DNA of 56,241 bases from Prevotella sp. P5-92 (GCF_002251245.1 NZ_NPJG01000053.1:1-56241), one strand, 5' to 3'; numbered from the stretch's first letter, positions 7,966 to 18,146 are shown. The notes: generated by a model not told the origin, from the sequence alone. Numbers and translations are program-made.

Positions 7966-9540
7966 ATGAACCGCAGACAACATACACTGACGCTACTCGC
8001 TACGCTCATCTCGATGCTCAGCGTGGACGCACAGGTGATGCAACAGGCTCCGAGACTCGTGGTGAACATCACCATCGACCAGCTCAGGGCTGACTATATG
8101 GAGGCTTTCTCGCCGCTATATACACTCGACGGATTCAAGAAACTCGTGAGCAAGGGACTGGTGTTCACCAATGCCGCCTATCCCTTCGCCCCAATAGACT
8201 GCTCGGCGGCCATCACCGCTGTACAGACTGGAACTACACCTTATTATAATAGCCTCGTGGGAAACATGTGGCTCGACAGGGAGACACTCAGACCCGTCTA
8301 TTGCGTTGACGACAAAAAGACACAAGGACTGATGACCGATGAGGGAGGATCGCCACGCAACGTCAGCACATCGACCATAGGCGACGAACTCAAGGCTACC
8401 ACGAAGGGAAAGGCAAAGGTGTACTCAATAGCACCATTCCGCAACGCTGCCATTCTCGCTGCCGGACACGCAGCCGACGGAGCAGTGTGGATAGACGACA
8501 AGACAGGCAACTGGTGCTCGTCGGATTACTACGGCGAGGAGCTGCCCGCATGGGTGAAGAACTACAACACCATCAACCCCGCATACCGCGTCACCACAAG
8601 CCAGACATGGGAACCCGACAACAAATACGTGGGGAAGTTTAACTACTTCCTACGTGAAGACAACCCCAAACCTTTCAAACACAAGTTCACCGGCGACACA
8701 CAATACATTGACTACAAGACCAGCGGACTAGTGAACGAAAACGTGACAAAGGCCGCGCTGCACTGCGTCACAAGCAACAACATGGGCGTGGACGGAATCA
8801 CCGACATGCTCAACGTCACATACTATGCAGGCAACTTCCGACACGAGGCAAGCGACGACAACCAGATAGAGCTGCAAGACACTTACGTGAGACTCGACAG
8901 GCAGCTCGCGGCACTCATATCAAGCCTCGAACTCAGACTCGGCGAAAAGAATATCCTCTTCGTCGTCACCAGCACAGGATGTGCCGACGAGGAAACCACC
9001 GACTATGCCAAGTACCGCATACCTACAGGCACGTTCTACATCAACCGGACGGCAAGCCTGCTGAACATGTATTTCGGCGCACTCTGGGGACAGGGAAAAT
9101 ATGTGGACACATGCTATGGGACGCAGATATTCCTCAACCACCGGTTCCTCGAAAGCAAACGGATAAGCCTTAACGACGCCTGCCAAAGAGCACAGGAATT
9201 TCTCGGCATGGTGGCAGGAGTGAGAAACGTTTATACTTCGCCACAACTCCTTTCCAGCGCCAATCCCGACATAACAAAGATACGCAACGGATTCAATCCA
9301 GAACACTGCGGCGACATCATCATAGAGGTGACGCCGGGGTGGAGACTGTATAACGAGGACAACCAGCAGACACAACTCTCGCGAGCCTCATACATACCGT
9401 TCCCCATAGTGTTTTACGGAGCCAACGTAAAGCCAGAACGCATAACAACACCCGTCACCGTGGATCGCATCGCGCCAACGGTGGCAAAGGCAATACGTAT
9501 CAGGGCACCCAACGCATGCTGGGCTGAACCGCTGTTTTAG
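7966..9540 (+). CDS. alkaline phosphatase superfamily protein, probably catalytically dead
   Basis: The 524-residue protein has a signal peptide and the fold markers of PafA/nucleotide pyrophosphatase-type enzymes: VVNITIDQLRADYM at the start of the domain, TYVRLDRQLAALI, IVFYG and RIAPTVAKAI near the end. The catalytic positions look replaced. The nucleophile position (usually Thr in T-x-P-x-H) is Cys79 in DCSAAITAVQTG with no His. The D-Y-x-G-H metal site reads Y-Y-A-G-N (286-290). The A-D-H-G site reads S-T-G-C (336-339). The late T-H-V-P site has no His. The frame is intact, so this is not a decayed gene; I infer a secreted non-enzymatic or repurposed protein. It lies between the DUF4105 gene and secA. 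Confidence 0.75.
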   Translation: MNRRQHTLTLLATLISMLSVDAQVMQQAPRLVVNITIDQLRADYMEAFSPLYTLDGFKKLVSKGLVFTNAAYPFAPIDCSAAITAVQTGTTPYYNSLVGNMWLDRETLRPVYCVDDKKTQGLMTDEGGSPRNVSTSTIGDELKATTKGKAKVYSIAPFRNAAILAAGHAADGAVWIDDKTGNWCSSDYYGEELPAWVKNYNTINPAYRVTTSQTWEPDNKYVGKFNYFLREDNPKPFKHKFTGDTQYIDYKTSGLVNENVTKAALHCVTSNNMGVDGITDMLNVTYYAGNFRHEASDDNQIELQDTYVRLDRQLAALISSLELRLGEKNILFVVTSTGCADEETTDYAKYRIPTGTFYINRTASLLNMYFGALWGQGKYVDTCYGTQIFLNHRFLESKRISLNDACQRAQEFLGMVAGVRNVYTSPQLLSSANPDITKIRNGFNPEHCGDIIIEVTPGWRLYNEDNQQTQLSRASYIPFPIVFYGANVKPERITTPVTVDRIAPTVAKAIRIRAPNACWAEPLF

Positions 9541-9615
9541 ACCGCTTTTTTAGCTTCTTAGAGGTTCAACACCAAAAAAATCAACTATTTATGCACGATT
9601 ACGAAAAAAAAATCG

Positions 9616-9624
9616 TAATTTTGC
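9616..9624 (+). promoter_or_regulatory. -7 element for secA
   Basis: TAATTTTGC lies 41 bp upstream of the secA ATG in an A/T-rich gap of 125 bp. Confidence 0.65.
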
Positions 9625-9665
9625 AAAGATTTTCCAAAACTCGATAAAAAAAAAGACAAGATAAA

Positions 9666-12600
9666 ATGAATTTCAACAAATTTCTGAAGTCACTCTTCGG
9701 TGACAAATCTTCGAGAGACATGAAGCTCATACAGCCTCTCGTGGAAAAAATCAAAGCTGCCTCGCCAGAGATAGAACAGCTCGACAACGACGCGCTGCGC
9801 GCAAAGACAAAGGAAATACAACAACGCATCCAATCGTCGGCACAGGAACAGAAGGCACAGATAGCTGCCATCAAAGAGACAATTGAAAACACGCCCATCG
9901 ACGAGCGTGCAGAACTATTCGAACAGATAGACAAACTCGAAAAGGAAATCCTCGAGATCTATGAGGATAAGCTTAACGAGGCTATGCCGCAGGTGTTCGC
10001 GATAGTAAAGGAAACCGCCAAGCGCTTCGCCAACAACGAGGAGACCATCGTCACCGCAAGCGACTTCGACCGCGAACTCGCTGCCAACCCCGCCAACGAC
10101 TTTATCACCATTGATGGAGAAAAAGCCATTTACCACAACCACTGGACTGCAGGAGGCAACGACCTCAAGTGGGAAATGGTGCACTACGACGTGCAGCTCT
10201 TCGGAGGATGCGTGCTACATCAAGGAAAAATTGCCGAGATGGCTACCGGTGAAGGTAAGACCCTCGTCGCCACACTGCCTGTGTTCCTCAACGCACTGAC
10301 AGGAAACGGCGTTCACGTGGTGACCGTCAACGACTACCTCGCAAAACGTGACTCGGAATGGATGGGACCGCTCTACATGTTCCACGGACTCAGCGTGGAT
10401 TGCATCGACAAGCACCAGCCAAACTCAGAACAACGCCGACGCGCTTACCAGGCTGACATCACATTCGGTACCAACAACGAATTCGGCTTCGACTACCTCC
10501 GCGACAATATGGCCACAGCACCGTCTGACCTCGTGCAGAGAGCACATAACTATGCCATCGTCGATGAGGTGGACTCAGTGCTCATCGACGACGCTCGTAC
10601 TCCGCTAATCATCTCAGGACCTGTACCAAAGGGCGACGACCAGATGTTTGAGGAATACCAGCCACTGGTGGAGAAACTCGTCGATGTACAGCGCAAACTC
10701 GCCACTCAGCTGCTCTCGGAAGCTAAACAGCTGATAAGCGAAGGACGCGAAAAAAACGACCAGAAAATACTCGACGCGGGATTCCTCTCGCTATATCGCT
10801 CGCACAAGGCGCTGCCAAAGAACAAACCGCTCATCAAATTCCTCTCAGAAGAGGGAATAAAGGCGGGAATGCTCAAGACCGAGGAGATATACATGGAGAA
10901 CAACAACAGGAAAATGCCCGAGGCCGTCGAACCGCTTTACTTCGTCGTGGATGAGAAACTCAACTCTTGCGACCTCACCGACAAAGGTACTGACTGGCTT
11001 GCAAGACAAGTCAACGACAAAGACCTCTTCGTGCTGCCAGACATAGCAGGACAACTGTCAGCCCTCGAAAACGAACAGCTCTCAGACGAGGAAAGGGTGA
11101 CAAAGAAAGACGAACTGCTCAACCACTACGCCGTGCAGAGCGAACGTGTACACACTCTACAACAGTTGCTCAAGGCTTACACCATGTTCAACAGAGACGA
11201 CGAATATGTGGTGATAGACGGAGAAGTGAAAATAGTCGATGAGCAGACAGGACGTATCATGGAAGGACGCCGATGGAGCGACGGACTGCACCAGGCCGTG
11301 GAAGCCAAGGAACACGTGAGAGTGGAGGCCGCAACACAGACCTTTGCCACCATCACACTCCAGAACTACTTCCGTATGTACCACAAACTCGCCGGTATGA
11401 CCGGTACGGCTTCTACTGAGTCGGGAGAGTTCTGGGACATATACAAACTCGACGTGGTGGAGATTCCTACCAACAGACCAATAGCGCGAAAAGACCTCGA
11501 CGACCGAGTATATAAGACCAACCGTGAGAAATATAATGCCGTGATCGACGAAATCGTGGCAATGAGAGAAAGCGGAAGACCATGTCTCGTCGGTACAACA
11601 TCGGTGGAGATTTCCGAACTGCTCAAACGTATGCTCGACATGAGAAAGATTCCTTGTCAGGTGCTCAACGCAAAACTACACCAGAAGGAAGCTGACATCG
11701 TGGCCCTCGCGGGACAAAGCACCAACGGACTCGGAGCCGTGACCATCGCTACCAACATGGCTGGACGTGGTACCGACATCAAACTGTCGCCAGAGGTGAA
11801 GGCGGCAGGAGGACTCGCCATCATCGGTACAGAGAGACACGAGAGCAGACGCGTTGACCGCCAGCTCAGAGGACGTGCCGGACGACAGGGCGACCCAGGA
11901 TCGTCAGTCTTCTACGTGTCGCTCGAAGACAAGCTCATGAGACTCTTCGCCTCTGAGCGCATAGCAAGCGTCATGGACCGATTCGGATTCAAAGAGGGAG
12001 AACGCATCGAAAGCCCGATGATATCAAAGAGCATAGAAAGAGCACAACGCAAGGTGGAGGAAAACCACTTCGGAGTTCGTAAACGACTGCTCGAATATGA
12101 CGACGTGATGAACAAACAGCGTACCGTCGTATATGGCAAACGACGCCATGCCCTCATGGGAGAACGCATAGGAATGGATATCTCTAACACGCTCTGGGAC
12201 CGTGTGGTGAACATTATCGAAAATAATGACTACGAGGGATGCAAAGAGGAATTCATTCATATCTTCGCTATGGAAGTGCCGTTCACACAGGAACAATTTA
12301 TCAACGACAGAAGAGACGAACTCGAAGAACGCACATTCCAACAGGTGATGGAGGCATTCAACAGAAAAACAGAACGCATACAGAACGTGGCATGGCCGAT
12401 AATACAGCAAGTGTATGAAAACCAAGGCGCTTTCTACGAGCGAATCATGGTGCCGCTCACCGACGGACGACGCATGTACAACATTCCTTGCAACCTCAAA
12501 GAGGCGTACGACTCGCACTGCAAGACCATTGTCAAGGAGTTTGAGAAGATGATTCTCCTGCACATCATCGACGAGTGCTGGAAAGAGAACCTCAGGGAAC

Positions 12601-13010
12601 TTGACGAACTCAAGCACAGCGTGCAAAACGCTTCCTACGAACAGAAAGACCCGCTGCTCATCTTCAAACTCGAAAGCGTGAAGCTGTTCGACAATATGGT
12701 GAACAACATGAACAACCGTATCGTCAGCATCCTCATGAGAAGCGGAATACCTGAGATGCAACAGGCTCCACAAGAAGCTCCGGCAGAAATGCCAAAGGAG
12801 AAACCTCATTACGTGGAATCGAAACAACAGGTACAGGAGGAAAGACTCGTCGATCCTAACCAGCAGGCTGCAGCCGCACAAGACACAAGGGCACAGCAGG
12901 CACAACGACGCGAACCCGTGGTGAAGAGCAAGATGCCTGGACGAAACGACCCTTGCCCATGCGGCAGCGGAAAGAAATTCAAAAATTGTCACGGTAGAGG
13001 ACTCGTATAA
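9666..13010 (+). CDS. secA: preprotein translocase ATPase SecA
   Basis: SecA drives unfolded preproteins through SecYEG. At 1114 residues it is longer than the roughly 900 of E. coli, as is usual in Bacteroidetes, with inserted coil in the N-terminal and nucleotide-binding regions. Walker A is GEGKT at about residues 195-199 and the DEAD-type motif appears as [12 protein letters not shown]. Motifs [30 protein letters not shown] and the helical scaffold follow. The last 20 residues carry the zinc site [14 protein letters not shown], used for SecB or ribosome contact, after a Gln/Ala-rich linker. The gene has its own promoter and is followed after 12 bp by an ABC ATPase gene. Confidence 0.97.
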   Translation: MNFNKFLKSLFGDKSSRDMKLIQPLVEKIKAASPEIEQLDNDALRAKTKEIQQRIQSSAQEQKAQIAAIKETIENTPIDERAELFEQIDKLEKEILEIYEDKLNEAMPQVFAIVKETAKRFANNEETIVTASDFDRELAANPANDFITIDGEKAIYHNHWTAGGNDLKWEMVHYDVQLFGGCVLHQGKIAEMATGEGKTLVATLPVFLNALTGNGVHVVTVNDYLAKRDSEWMGPLYMFHGLSVDCIDKHQPNSEQRRRAYQADITFGTNNEFGFDYLRDNMATAPSDLVQRAHNYAIVDEVDSVLIDDARTPLIISGPVPKGDDQMFEEYQPLVEKLVDVQRKLATQLLSEAKQLISEGREKNDQKILDAGFLSLYRSHKALPKNKPLIKFLSEEGIKAGMLKTEEIYMENNNRKMPEAVEPLYFVVDEKLNSCDLTDKGTDWLARQVNDKDLFVLPDIAGQLSALENEQLSDEERVTKKDELLNHYAVQSERVHTLQQLLKAYTMFNRDDEYVVIDGEVKIVDEQTGRIMEGRRWSDGLHQAVEAKEHVRVEAATQTFATITLQNYFRMYHKLAGMTGTASTESGEFWDIYKLDVVEIPTNRPIARKDLDDRVYKTNREKYNAVIDEIVAMRESGRPCLVGTTSVEISELLKRMLDMRKIPCQVLNAKLHQKEADIVALAGQSTNGLGAVTIATNMAGRGTDIKLSPEVKAAGGLAIIGTERHESRRVDRQLRGRAGRQGDPGSSVFYVSLEDKLMRLFASERIASVMDRFGFKEGERIESPMISKSIERAQRKVEENHFGVRKRLLEYDDVMNKQRTVVYGKRRHALMGERIGMDISNTLWDRVVNIIENNDYEGCKEEFIHIFAMEVPFTQEQFINDRRDELEERTFQQVMEAFNRKTERIQNVAWPIIQQVYENQGAFYERIMVPLTDGRRMYNIPCNLKEAYDSHCKTIVKEFEKMILLHIIDECWKENLRELDELKHSVQNASYEQKDPLLIFKLESVKLFDNMVNNMNNRIVSILMRSGIPEMQQAPQEAPAEMPKEKPHYVESKQQVQEERLVDPNQQAAAAQDTRAQQAQRREPVVKSKMPGRNDPCPCGSGKKFKNCHGRGLV

Positions 13011-13022
13011 GCGTTGACGTTT

Positions 13023-13724
13023 ATGATTACAATAAAGAACTTGAAAAAGTCGTTCGGGGACACTTGCGCATGCAATATTCCCGAACTGACAATCAACAAA
13101 GGGGAAATAATAGGTCTTGTCGGCAATAACGGTGCCGGCAAGACCACTCTTTTCCGACTACTGCTCGACCTGCTCAAGGCCGACGAGGGATATGTGGAAC
13201 TCAATGAGGTAAGAGTAGATCAGAGCGAAGAGTGGAAACACTTCACTGCCGCGTTTATCGACAACGGATTCCTCATCGACTTTCTCACGCCAGAAGAGTA
13301 TTTCCAGTTTATCAGCAGAATATCAGGAACAAAAGACGACCCCGTAAAGGAACTCGAAGAGAAATACCAGCACTTTACAGGAGGCGAGATCTTCGGAAGG
13401 AACCTGCTAATACGCAACCTCTCGGCGGGTAACAAACAGAAAGTCGGCATCATATCCGCGCTGATGACCCAGCCCGAGATACTCATTCTCGACGAACCTT
13501 TCAACTTCCTCGACCCTACAAGCCAGAACATTCTGAAAAGACTGCTCGAGAATTACTCAAAGGAAACAGGAGCAACCGTCATCGTCAGCTCACACAACCT
13601 CACACATACCGTGGATATCTCAACACGAATATTGCTAATGGAACACGGAGAAATAAAAAGCGACATAACTAACGTTGACGAGGCTTCAGTAAAGCAACTG
13701 AACGAGTATTTTGAACAAGTTTAG
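13023..13724 (+). CDS. ABC transporter ATP-binding protein without partner
   Basis: The start is taken at ATG 13023 (233 aa); a TTG at 13014 would add three residues. All ATPase motifs are present: Walker A GNNGAGKTT, Q-loop region, signature LSAGNKQKVGI, Walker B ILILDEPFN and the H-loop SSHN. The type resembles ABC-2 exporters of the BcrA/GldA group. No membrane subunit lies next to it, so its partner must be encoded elsewhere. It follows secA closely and may be co-transcribed with it. A strong hairpin follows the gene. Confidence 0.85.
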   Translation: MITIKNLKKSFGDTCACNIPELTINKGEIIGLVGNNGAGKTTLFRLLLDLLKADEGYVELNEVRVDQSEEWKHFTAAFIDNGFLIDFLTPEEYFQFISRISGTKDDPVKELEEKYQHFTGGEIFGRNLLIRNLSAGNKQKVGIISALMTQPEILILDEPFNFLDPTSQNILKRLLENYSKETGATVIVSSHNLTHTVDISTRILLMEHGEIKSDITNVDEASVKQLNEYFEQV

Positions 13725-13751
13725 TTAAATTGTATAAACATACGGAAAAAT

Positions 13752-13810
13752 TCCGTGCGCAAATATTGACGGCAATGATTTTTTGTCGTATATTTGCGTA
13801 CGGATTTTTT
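13752..13810 (+). terminator. hairpin terminator of the ABC gene that also contains the ald promoter
   Basis: CCGTGCGCAAATAT at 13753-13766 pairs with ATATTTGCGTACGG at 13790-13803 (13 of 14 Watson-Crick pairs plus one G-U), extended by one T-A pair on the outside. The 3' arm runs into TTTTTT. The 3' arm also holds TATATTTGC at 13789-13797, a good -7 element for ald, so one structure may end one transcript and overlap the start of the next. Confidence 0.6.
13789..13797 (+). promoter_or_regulatory. -7 element for ald
   Basis: TATATTTGC lies 49 bp upstream of the ald ATG and sits within the 3' arm of a long inverted repeat. Confidence 0.55.
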
Positions 13811-13846
13811 ATATTGTTCCAAAAATTAACTAAACACTTTTAGCTT

Positions 13847-14932
13847 ATGATTATCGGTATTCCTAAAGAAATCAAGAACAACGAGAACAGGGTCGGAATG
13901 ACACCTGCAGGAGTTGCCGAACTGGTGAAGCACGGCCATACCGTCTATGTACAACATACGGCAGGAGAGGGCAGTAGCTTCAGTGACCAACACTATATTG
14001 ATGCCGGAGCATGCATACTGCCTACCATTGAGGATGTGTATGCTGCAGCTGACATGATAGTAAAGGTGAAAGAACCTATCGAACCTGAATATCCACTGGT
14101 GAAACCAGGACAGGTGGTGTTCACGTATTTCCATTTCGCTTGCGACCGCGAACTCACTGAGGCGATGATGAAGAGCAGAGGCGTGTGTATCGCATATGAG
14201 ACCGTACAACTCGACGACGGATCGCTGCCGCTGCTAATTCCAATGAGCGAAGTGGCTGGACGTATGGCAACAATAAACGGAGCTTATTATCTGCAAAAAA
14301 CAAAAGGAGGAAAAGGAAAACTCATCTGCGGAGTGCCCGGAGTAAGACCGGCAAAGGTGCTAGTACTCGGTGGTGGAATAGTTGGACAGGCTGCCGCTCG
14401 TGTCGCTGCAGGAATGGGAGCTGACGTGGTCATCGCCGACATCTCGCTGCCACTGCTAAGAAAACTCTCGGTGGAAATGCCGCCTAACGTCAACACTATC
14501 TACTCTTCAAAACATAACATCAAACGCGAACTGCGCGACGTGGATATCGTTGTGGGCTCGGTGCTCATTCCTGGCGACAAAGCTCCACACCTCATCACAA
14601 GAGACATGCTTAAGCTTATGGAACCGGGAACAGTGCTCGTAGATGTGGCAATAGACCAAGGAGGATGTTTCGAAACCTCGAGACCAACTACTCATAGCGA
14701 ACCTGTTTATGAGGTAGATGGAATTGTGCATTATGCCGTGGCAAATATTCCAGGCGCCGTACCAAACACCTCAACCATCGCTCTTACTAACGCTACGCTG
14801 CGTTATGCCATCGCACTGGCAGACAAGGGATGGGAAAAGGCGTGTGAAGATGACCCGGCTCTCGCAAAAGGACTGAACATAGTGGATGGAAAAATCACGT
14901 TCAAACCAGTAGCTGACGTCTTCGGATTATAA
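13847..14932 (+). CDS. ald: alanine dehydrogenase
   Basis: The enzyme interconverts L-alanine and pyruvate plus ammonia with NAD. The protein begins with the family motif IGIPKEIKNNENRVGMTP. VKVKEP contains the substrate-binding Lys and TYFHFACDREL the catalytic His region. The NAD-binding Rossmann motif is VLVLGGGIVGQAAARVAAGMGADV, with DVAIDQGGC further on (catalytic Asp region). The length of 361 residues fits the family. It appears monocistronic: a promoter lies inside the preceding hairpin and a terminator follows at 15041-15079. Confidence 0.93.
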   Translation: MIIGIPKEIKNNENRVGMTPAGVAELVKHGHTVYVQHTAGEGSSFSDQHYIDAGACILPTIEDVYAAADMIVKVKEPIEPEYPLVKPGQVVFTYFHFACDRELTEAMMKSRGVCIAYETVQLDDGSLPLLIPMSEVAGRMATINGAYYLQKTKGGKGKLICGVPGVRPAKVLVLGGGIVGQAAARVAAGMGADVVIADISLPLLRKLSVEMPPNVNTIYSSKHNIKRELRDVDIVVGSVLIPGDKAPHLITRDMLKLMEPGTVLVDVAIDQGGCFETSRPTTHSEPVYEVDGIVHYAVANIPGAVPNTSTIALTNATLRYAIALADKGWEKACEDDPALAKGLNIVDGKITFKPVADVFGL

Positions 14933-14966
14933 GCATTCGACTTCGTCTCTGGAAAAATTTTCAGAA

Positions 14967-15041
14967 CATCTTGTCTGACAAATAGAAATATCATCTGGTT
15001 TGACAAATGGGAATTACATCGTTTCCGGATAAAAAGAATTG
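14967..15041. repeat. three degenerate 25-bp tandem repeats after ald
   Basis: Three units of exactly 25 bp begin at 14967, 14992 and 15017, each opening with CATC. The first two share TCTGACAAATAGAAAT or TTTGACAAATGGGAAT; the third is more diverged. They lie between the ald stop and its terminator. Confidence 0.6.
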
Positions 15042-15079
15042 CCGCAGGCAAGTCCTTCAGAGGACAACCTGCGGCTTTT
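15041..15079. terminator. bidirectional terminator between ald and uxaB
   Basis: GCCGCAGG at 15041-15048 pairs with CCTGCGGC at 15068-15075, with an inner GTCCT/AGGAC stem. TTTT follows on the plus strand, and the minus strand has a T-rich run after the stem too. It can serve the convergent ald and uxaB genes. Confidence 0.8.
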
Positions 15080-15143
15080 CATTGCTTAGTGGGTTATATA
15101 AAATCAAGATTGTGTATTTTGGTAGTTTGTTTTTGAGAATCGA

Positions 15144-16583
15144 TTAGAGGATAGTCTTTACTGCCTCAAGCATACCTTTAGCCTGGATGAGGTCGAGATA
15201 CTGCTTAACCATAGTGTTAAGACCTTCCACTTTGTTGAGGTCTTCTGCCCAGATGCTTGTGGCGCCAAGCACACCGTCGGCAACCTTCTGTGTGTCGCCA
15301 GTTGCCCAAAGCTCCTTCAGCAGGTCCATGATTTCTTGTGCGTCGTTTGGAACGATTTCCACGCCGTCCTCACGCTTGCCACCCTTATAGTAGGTGATGA
15401 TTGCGGCAAGACCGAATACCAAACCCTTTGGCAGTTCGCCCTTGCGCTCGAGGTAGGTCTTGACACCTGGAAGATCGCGTGCGCAGAACTTCGGGAACGA
15501 GTTGAGCATGATGCTCGTCACCTGATGGTCAACATACGGATTGTCAAAGCGCTCAAGAACGTCGCTTGCAAACTTTTCCAACTCCTCGATAGGAAGGTCG
15601 AGTGTCTGCATGAGCTCGTCAAACTGAACCTTGTGGATGTATTTCGAGATAACCTCATGGTTGCATGCGTCGCGCACAATGTTTACTCCACTGAGGAAAG
15701 CCACAGGCGAGAGAACAGTGTGAGGACCGTTGAGCAATGTCACCTTGCGCTTGTGATATGGCTCCTCTGAAGGAACGAAAAGCACATGAAGACCTGCCTT
15801 ATCGGCGGGGAACTCCTTGGCTACTTCTTTCGGAGCTTCGATAACCCAAAGGTGGAATGTCTCTGCCTGAACGACGAGATTGTCCCGGTATGATATCTTC
15901 TCCTGTATCTGAGCAATCTCCTTGCGTGGGAAGCCTGGAACAATACGGTCAACGAGTGTGGCATAAACACCGCAACTGTTGTCAAACCACTCCTTGAACT
16001 CTGAAGGCAATTGCCACAACTCGATATACTTGTTGATGCAGTCTTTCAGCACGTGCCCGTTCAGGAAGATGAGCTCGCACGGGAAGATGATAAGACCCTT
16101 TGTAGGATCGCCATTGAAGGTCTGCCAACGACGGTAGAGCAACTGGACAAGCTTGCCTGGATAAGACGAAGCTGGAGCGTCTTCGAGCTTACATGACGGG
16201 TCGAAGGCAATACCTGCCTCGGTGGTGTTGGAAATGACGAAACGAATCTCGGGCTGGTCGGCCAGTGCCATGAAAGCGGCATTCTGGCTATATGGGTTGA
16301 GGGCTCGGCTGATACAGTCGATGCGCTCAAGCGTATTTACAGGCTTGCCATTCTCGCGTCCCTGAAGGTTGACGTGATAGAGGCAGTCCTGAGCGTTGAG
16401 CCAATCAACCATTCCCTTTTCTATTGGCTGAACTACAACGACAGAACCATTGAAATCGGTCTTTTGGTTCATGTTCCAGATGATCCAATCTACGAATGCA
16501 CGAAGGAAGTTTCCCTCGCCGAACTGAATAACCTTTTCAGGCATGACGCTCTTTGGAGCAAATACTTTGTTTAGTGGTTTCAT
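15144..16583 (-). CDS. uxaB: tagaturonate reductase (altronate oxidoreductase)
   Basis: UxaB reduces D-tagaturonate to D-altronate with NADH in galacturonate breakdown. The 479-residue protein belongs to the mannitol dehydrogenase family: an N-terminal Rossmann part beginning IQFGEGNFLRAFVDWIIW, a middle FPCELIFLNGH motif and a C-terminal helical domain with KVTLLNGPHTVLSP (catalytic Lys-Asn-His region). I choose ATG 16583; a TTG two codons earlier is less likely. It stands alone with its own promoter, and no other uxa or kdg gene lies nearby. The pectate lyase at 54.6 kb is the only other pectin-related gene in the window. Confidence 0.88.
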   Translation of the reverse strand: MKPLNKVFAPKSVMPEKVIQFGEGNFLRAFVDWIIWNMNQKTDFNGSVVVVQPIEKGMVDWLNAQDCLYHVNLQGRENGKPVNTLERIDCISRALNPYSQNAAFMALADQPEIRFVISNTTEAGIAFDPSCKLEDAPASSYPGKLVQLLYRRWQTFNGDPTKGLIIFPCELIFLNGHVLKDCINKYIELWQLPSEFKEWFDNSCGVYATLVDRIVPGFPRKEIAQIQEKISYRDNLVVQAETFHLWVIEAPKEVAKEFPADKAGLHVLFVPSEEPYHKRKVTLLNGPHTVLSPVAFLSGVNIVRDACNHEVISKYIHKVQFDELMQTLDLPIEELEKFASDVLERFDNPYVDHQVTSIMLNSFPKFCARDLPGVKTYLERKGELPKGLVFGLAAIITYYKGGKREDGVEIVPNDAQEIMDLLKELWATGDTQKVADGVLGATSIWAEDLNKVEGLNTMVKQYLDLIQAKGMLEAVKTIL

Positions 16584-16626
16584 ATCCAAATATTTTATTT
16601 ATATTGTTATTTTCAGTTTTGACGCT

Positions 16627-16635
16627 GCAAAAGTA
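16627..16635 (-). promoter_or_regulatory. -7 element for uxaB
   Basis: On the minus strand the sequence is TACTTTTGC, 43 bp upstream of the ATG. Confidence 0.6.
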
Positions 16636-16688
16636 CATATATTTTTGCAATCAAGGTAATTTTTTGAAGGAAAAATACACGTAAAGGT

Positions 16689-18146
16689 TTACGCTTTCTT
16701 GCGAGTGCTGTTCTTGAGCCTGCGGAACGACAGAATGGTGATAATCGACACAAGGGCTGTACCCGAAATCCAATAGGTAACGGATTGCGTGCCGAACGTT
16801 AAGATATAACAAATGGCGCATAACGGTGTGTGGATCATGATCGACAGTAGGGTTTGGCGCGAAAACCTGAAACCAAACTTCACACGGGAGTAAACATATA
16901 CTATGACTAACTCTGCTAAATGGGCAATGGTGATGGCTATGCCTGTGCCGATAAGACCGAGATGCTTGAAGCCGAAGATGACAAGAAAGATAAACACGAG
17001 ATAATACGTTCCCTCGATGATGAGGTATGCCAACGAACAACCCTTAGCAAGGTTGATGTAGCATAACGGCATCGACAATGCCTTTGCTAATAAGGTGAAC
17101 ACGCTGACCTGAGCCATCGGGACAACGGGGGAAAAAGTGTAGGAGAATAACAGGGGAATGACAATGGGAAGGAAGACGATCAATGCGGCTACCATCGGGG
17201 AGAGCATCGTCAGGGCCACCTCAATCTGACAATTGACAATCTTTGTCATCTGCTTGCGGCTGCCTGCTGCCGACAGACGAGGATAGTAGTCGTTCTCCAT
17301 GGCTGAGAATACCATGCCTCCGTATGTCACCGTTAGCATATAGGCTGAGTTGTAAAGACCTACCATGTCAAGGTTGCCAGCGACATTCAGGTAAGAACGA
17401 ACGATCATCTCGGCGCCACTGCCGATGATGCCGGCAAGGGTGAACGAGACGCCAAGACGGATCATGTCCATGCCCTCGCCAAGCATGCCGAAAGCTCCGC
17501 TCAGAGAAAGTGGAACAATACGAAGGGAATGGCGAAGGGTGAACACCATCGTGATGAAAGCGGTCAGGGTGATGACCGGCACTATCGCTGATTCGCCAAA
17601 GAAATAATATAATGGCGTGGTGGTGAGAAGAACGAGAATAGCCGTAGATACCTGCACAGTGGCAAGTGCCCGAAGACAGCGAGTCCCCTTGAGAATGGCA
17701 GTCTCGCAACCCGTTATCGCCATCATGGCTATGGCAGGGGCAAGAAGCGCATAATGAAGAGTGTGGTCGCCCCAGGAAAACGAGAGCTTGTTAAAAAGCG
17801 GACTCAGAACGATGCTCAGGAGAAAACCAGCCAGAGTGATGAGAAGTGTCCATCCTCTCACTACCTTGGCATAATGACGCAACGAGCTACTGTCGCCAGT
17901 GTCATACAGCTCTGATATGCGGCGTACAGCACTAAATGAGATGCCTAAACTCGTGGCCTGGGAAATGAAGGTGGAGATGGTGTTGAACAGAGAAACCAAA
18001 CCCATGCCGCCGGGACCTAATAGCAATGCAATAACCTTGTTGCGTACAAGGCCGATGAGAATGTTCAAACCCTGCACGCTGCCAAAAATGCTTGTGTACT
18101 TTAGTACGTGGCGATAGTTGTCTGATGACGAGAAATCGTTTGCCAT
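16689..18146 (-). CDS. polysaccharide flippase (Wzx-like)
   Basis: The 485-residue protein is almost wholly hydrophobic, with about 12-14 predicted membrane helices and short polar loops, and fits the MOP/MVF flippase superfamily. The N-terminal VFGSVQGLNILIGLVRNKVIALLLGPGGMGL is characteristic of O-antigen translocases, which flip lipid-linked glycans across the inner membrane. It is transcribed away from two glycosyltransferase genes, which suggests a small surface-glycan locus. The glycan it moves cannot be told from sequence. Confidence 0.85.
   Translation of the reverse strand: MANDFSSSDNYRHVLKYTSIFGSVQGLNILIGLVRNKVIALLLGPGGMGLVSLFNTISTFISQATSLGISFSAVRRISELYDTGDSSSLRHYAKVVRGWTLLITLAGFLLSIVLSPLFNKLSFSWGDHTLHYALLAPAIAMMAITGCETAILKGTRCLRALATVQVSTAILVLLTTTPLYYFFGESAIVPVITLTAFITMVFTLRHSLRIVPLSLSGAFGMLGEGMDMIRLGVSFTLAGIIGSGAEMIVRSYLNVAGNLDMVGLYNSAYMLTVTYGGMVFSAMENDYYPRLSAAGSRKQMTKIVNCQIEVALTMLSPMVAALIVFLPIVIPLLFSYTFSPVVPMAQVSVFTLLAKALSMPLCYINLAKGCSLAYLIIEGTYYLVFIFLVIFGFKHLGLIGTGIAITIAHLAELVIVYVYSRVKFGFRFSRQTLLSIMIHTPLCAICYILTFGTQSVTYWISGTALVSIITILSFRRLKNSTRKKA

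Noticed and set aside
12024..12992. 322-codon frame antisense to secA
   Set aside because: It lies wholly inside a conserved gene and has unnatural composition; an overlap shadow.
14967..15041. Possible CRISPR array
   Set aside because: Units abut with no spacers and diverge quickly.
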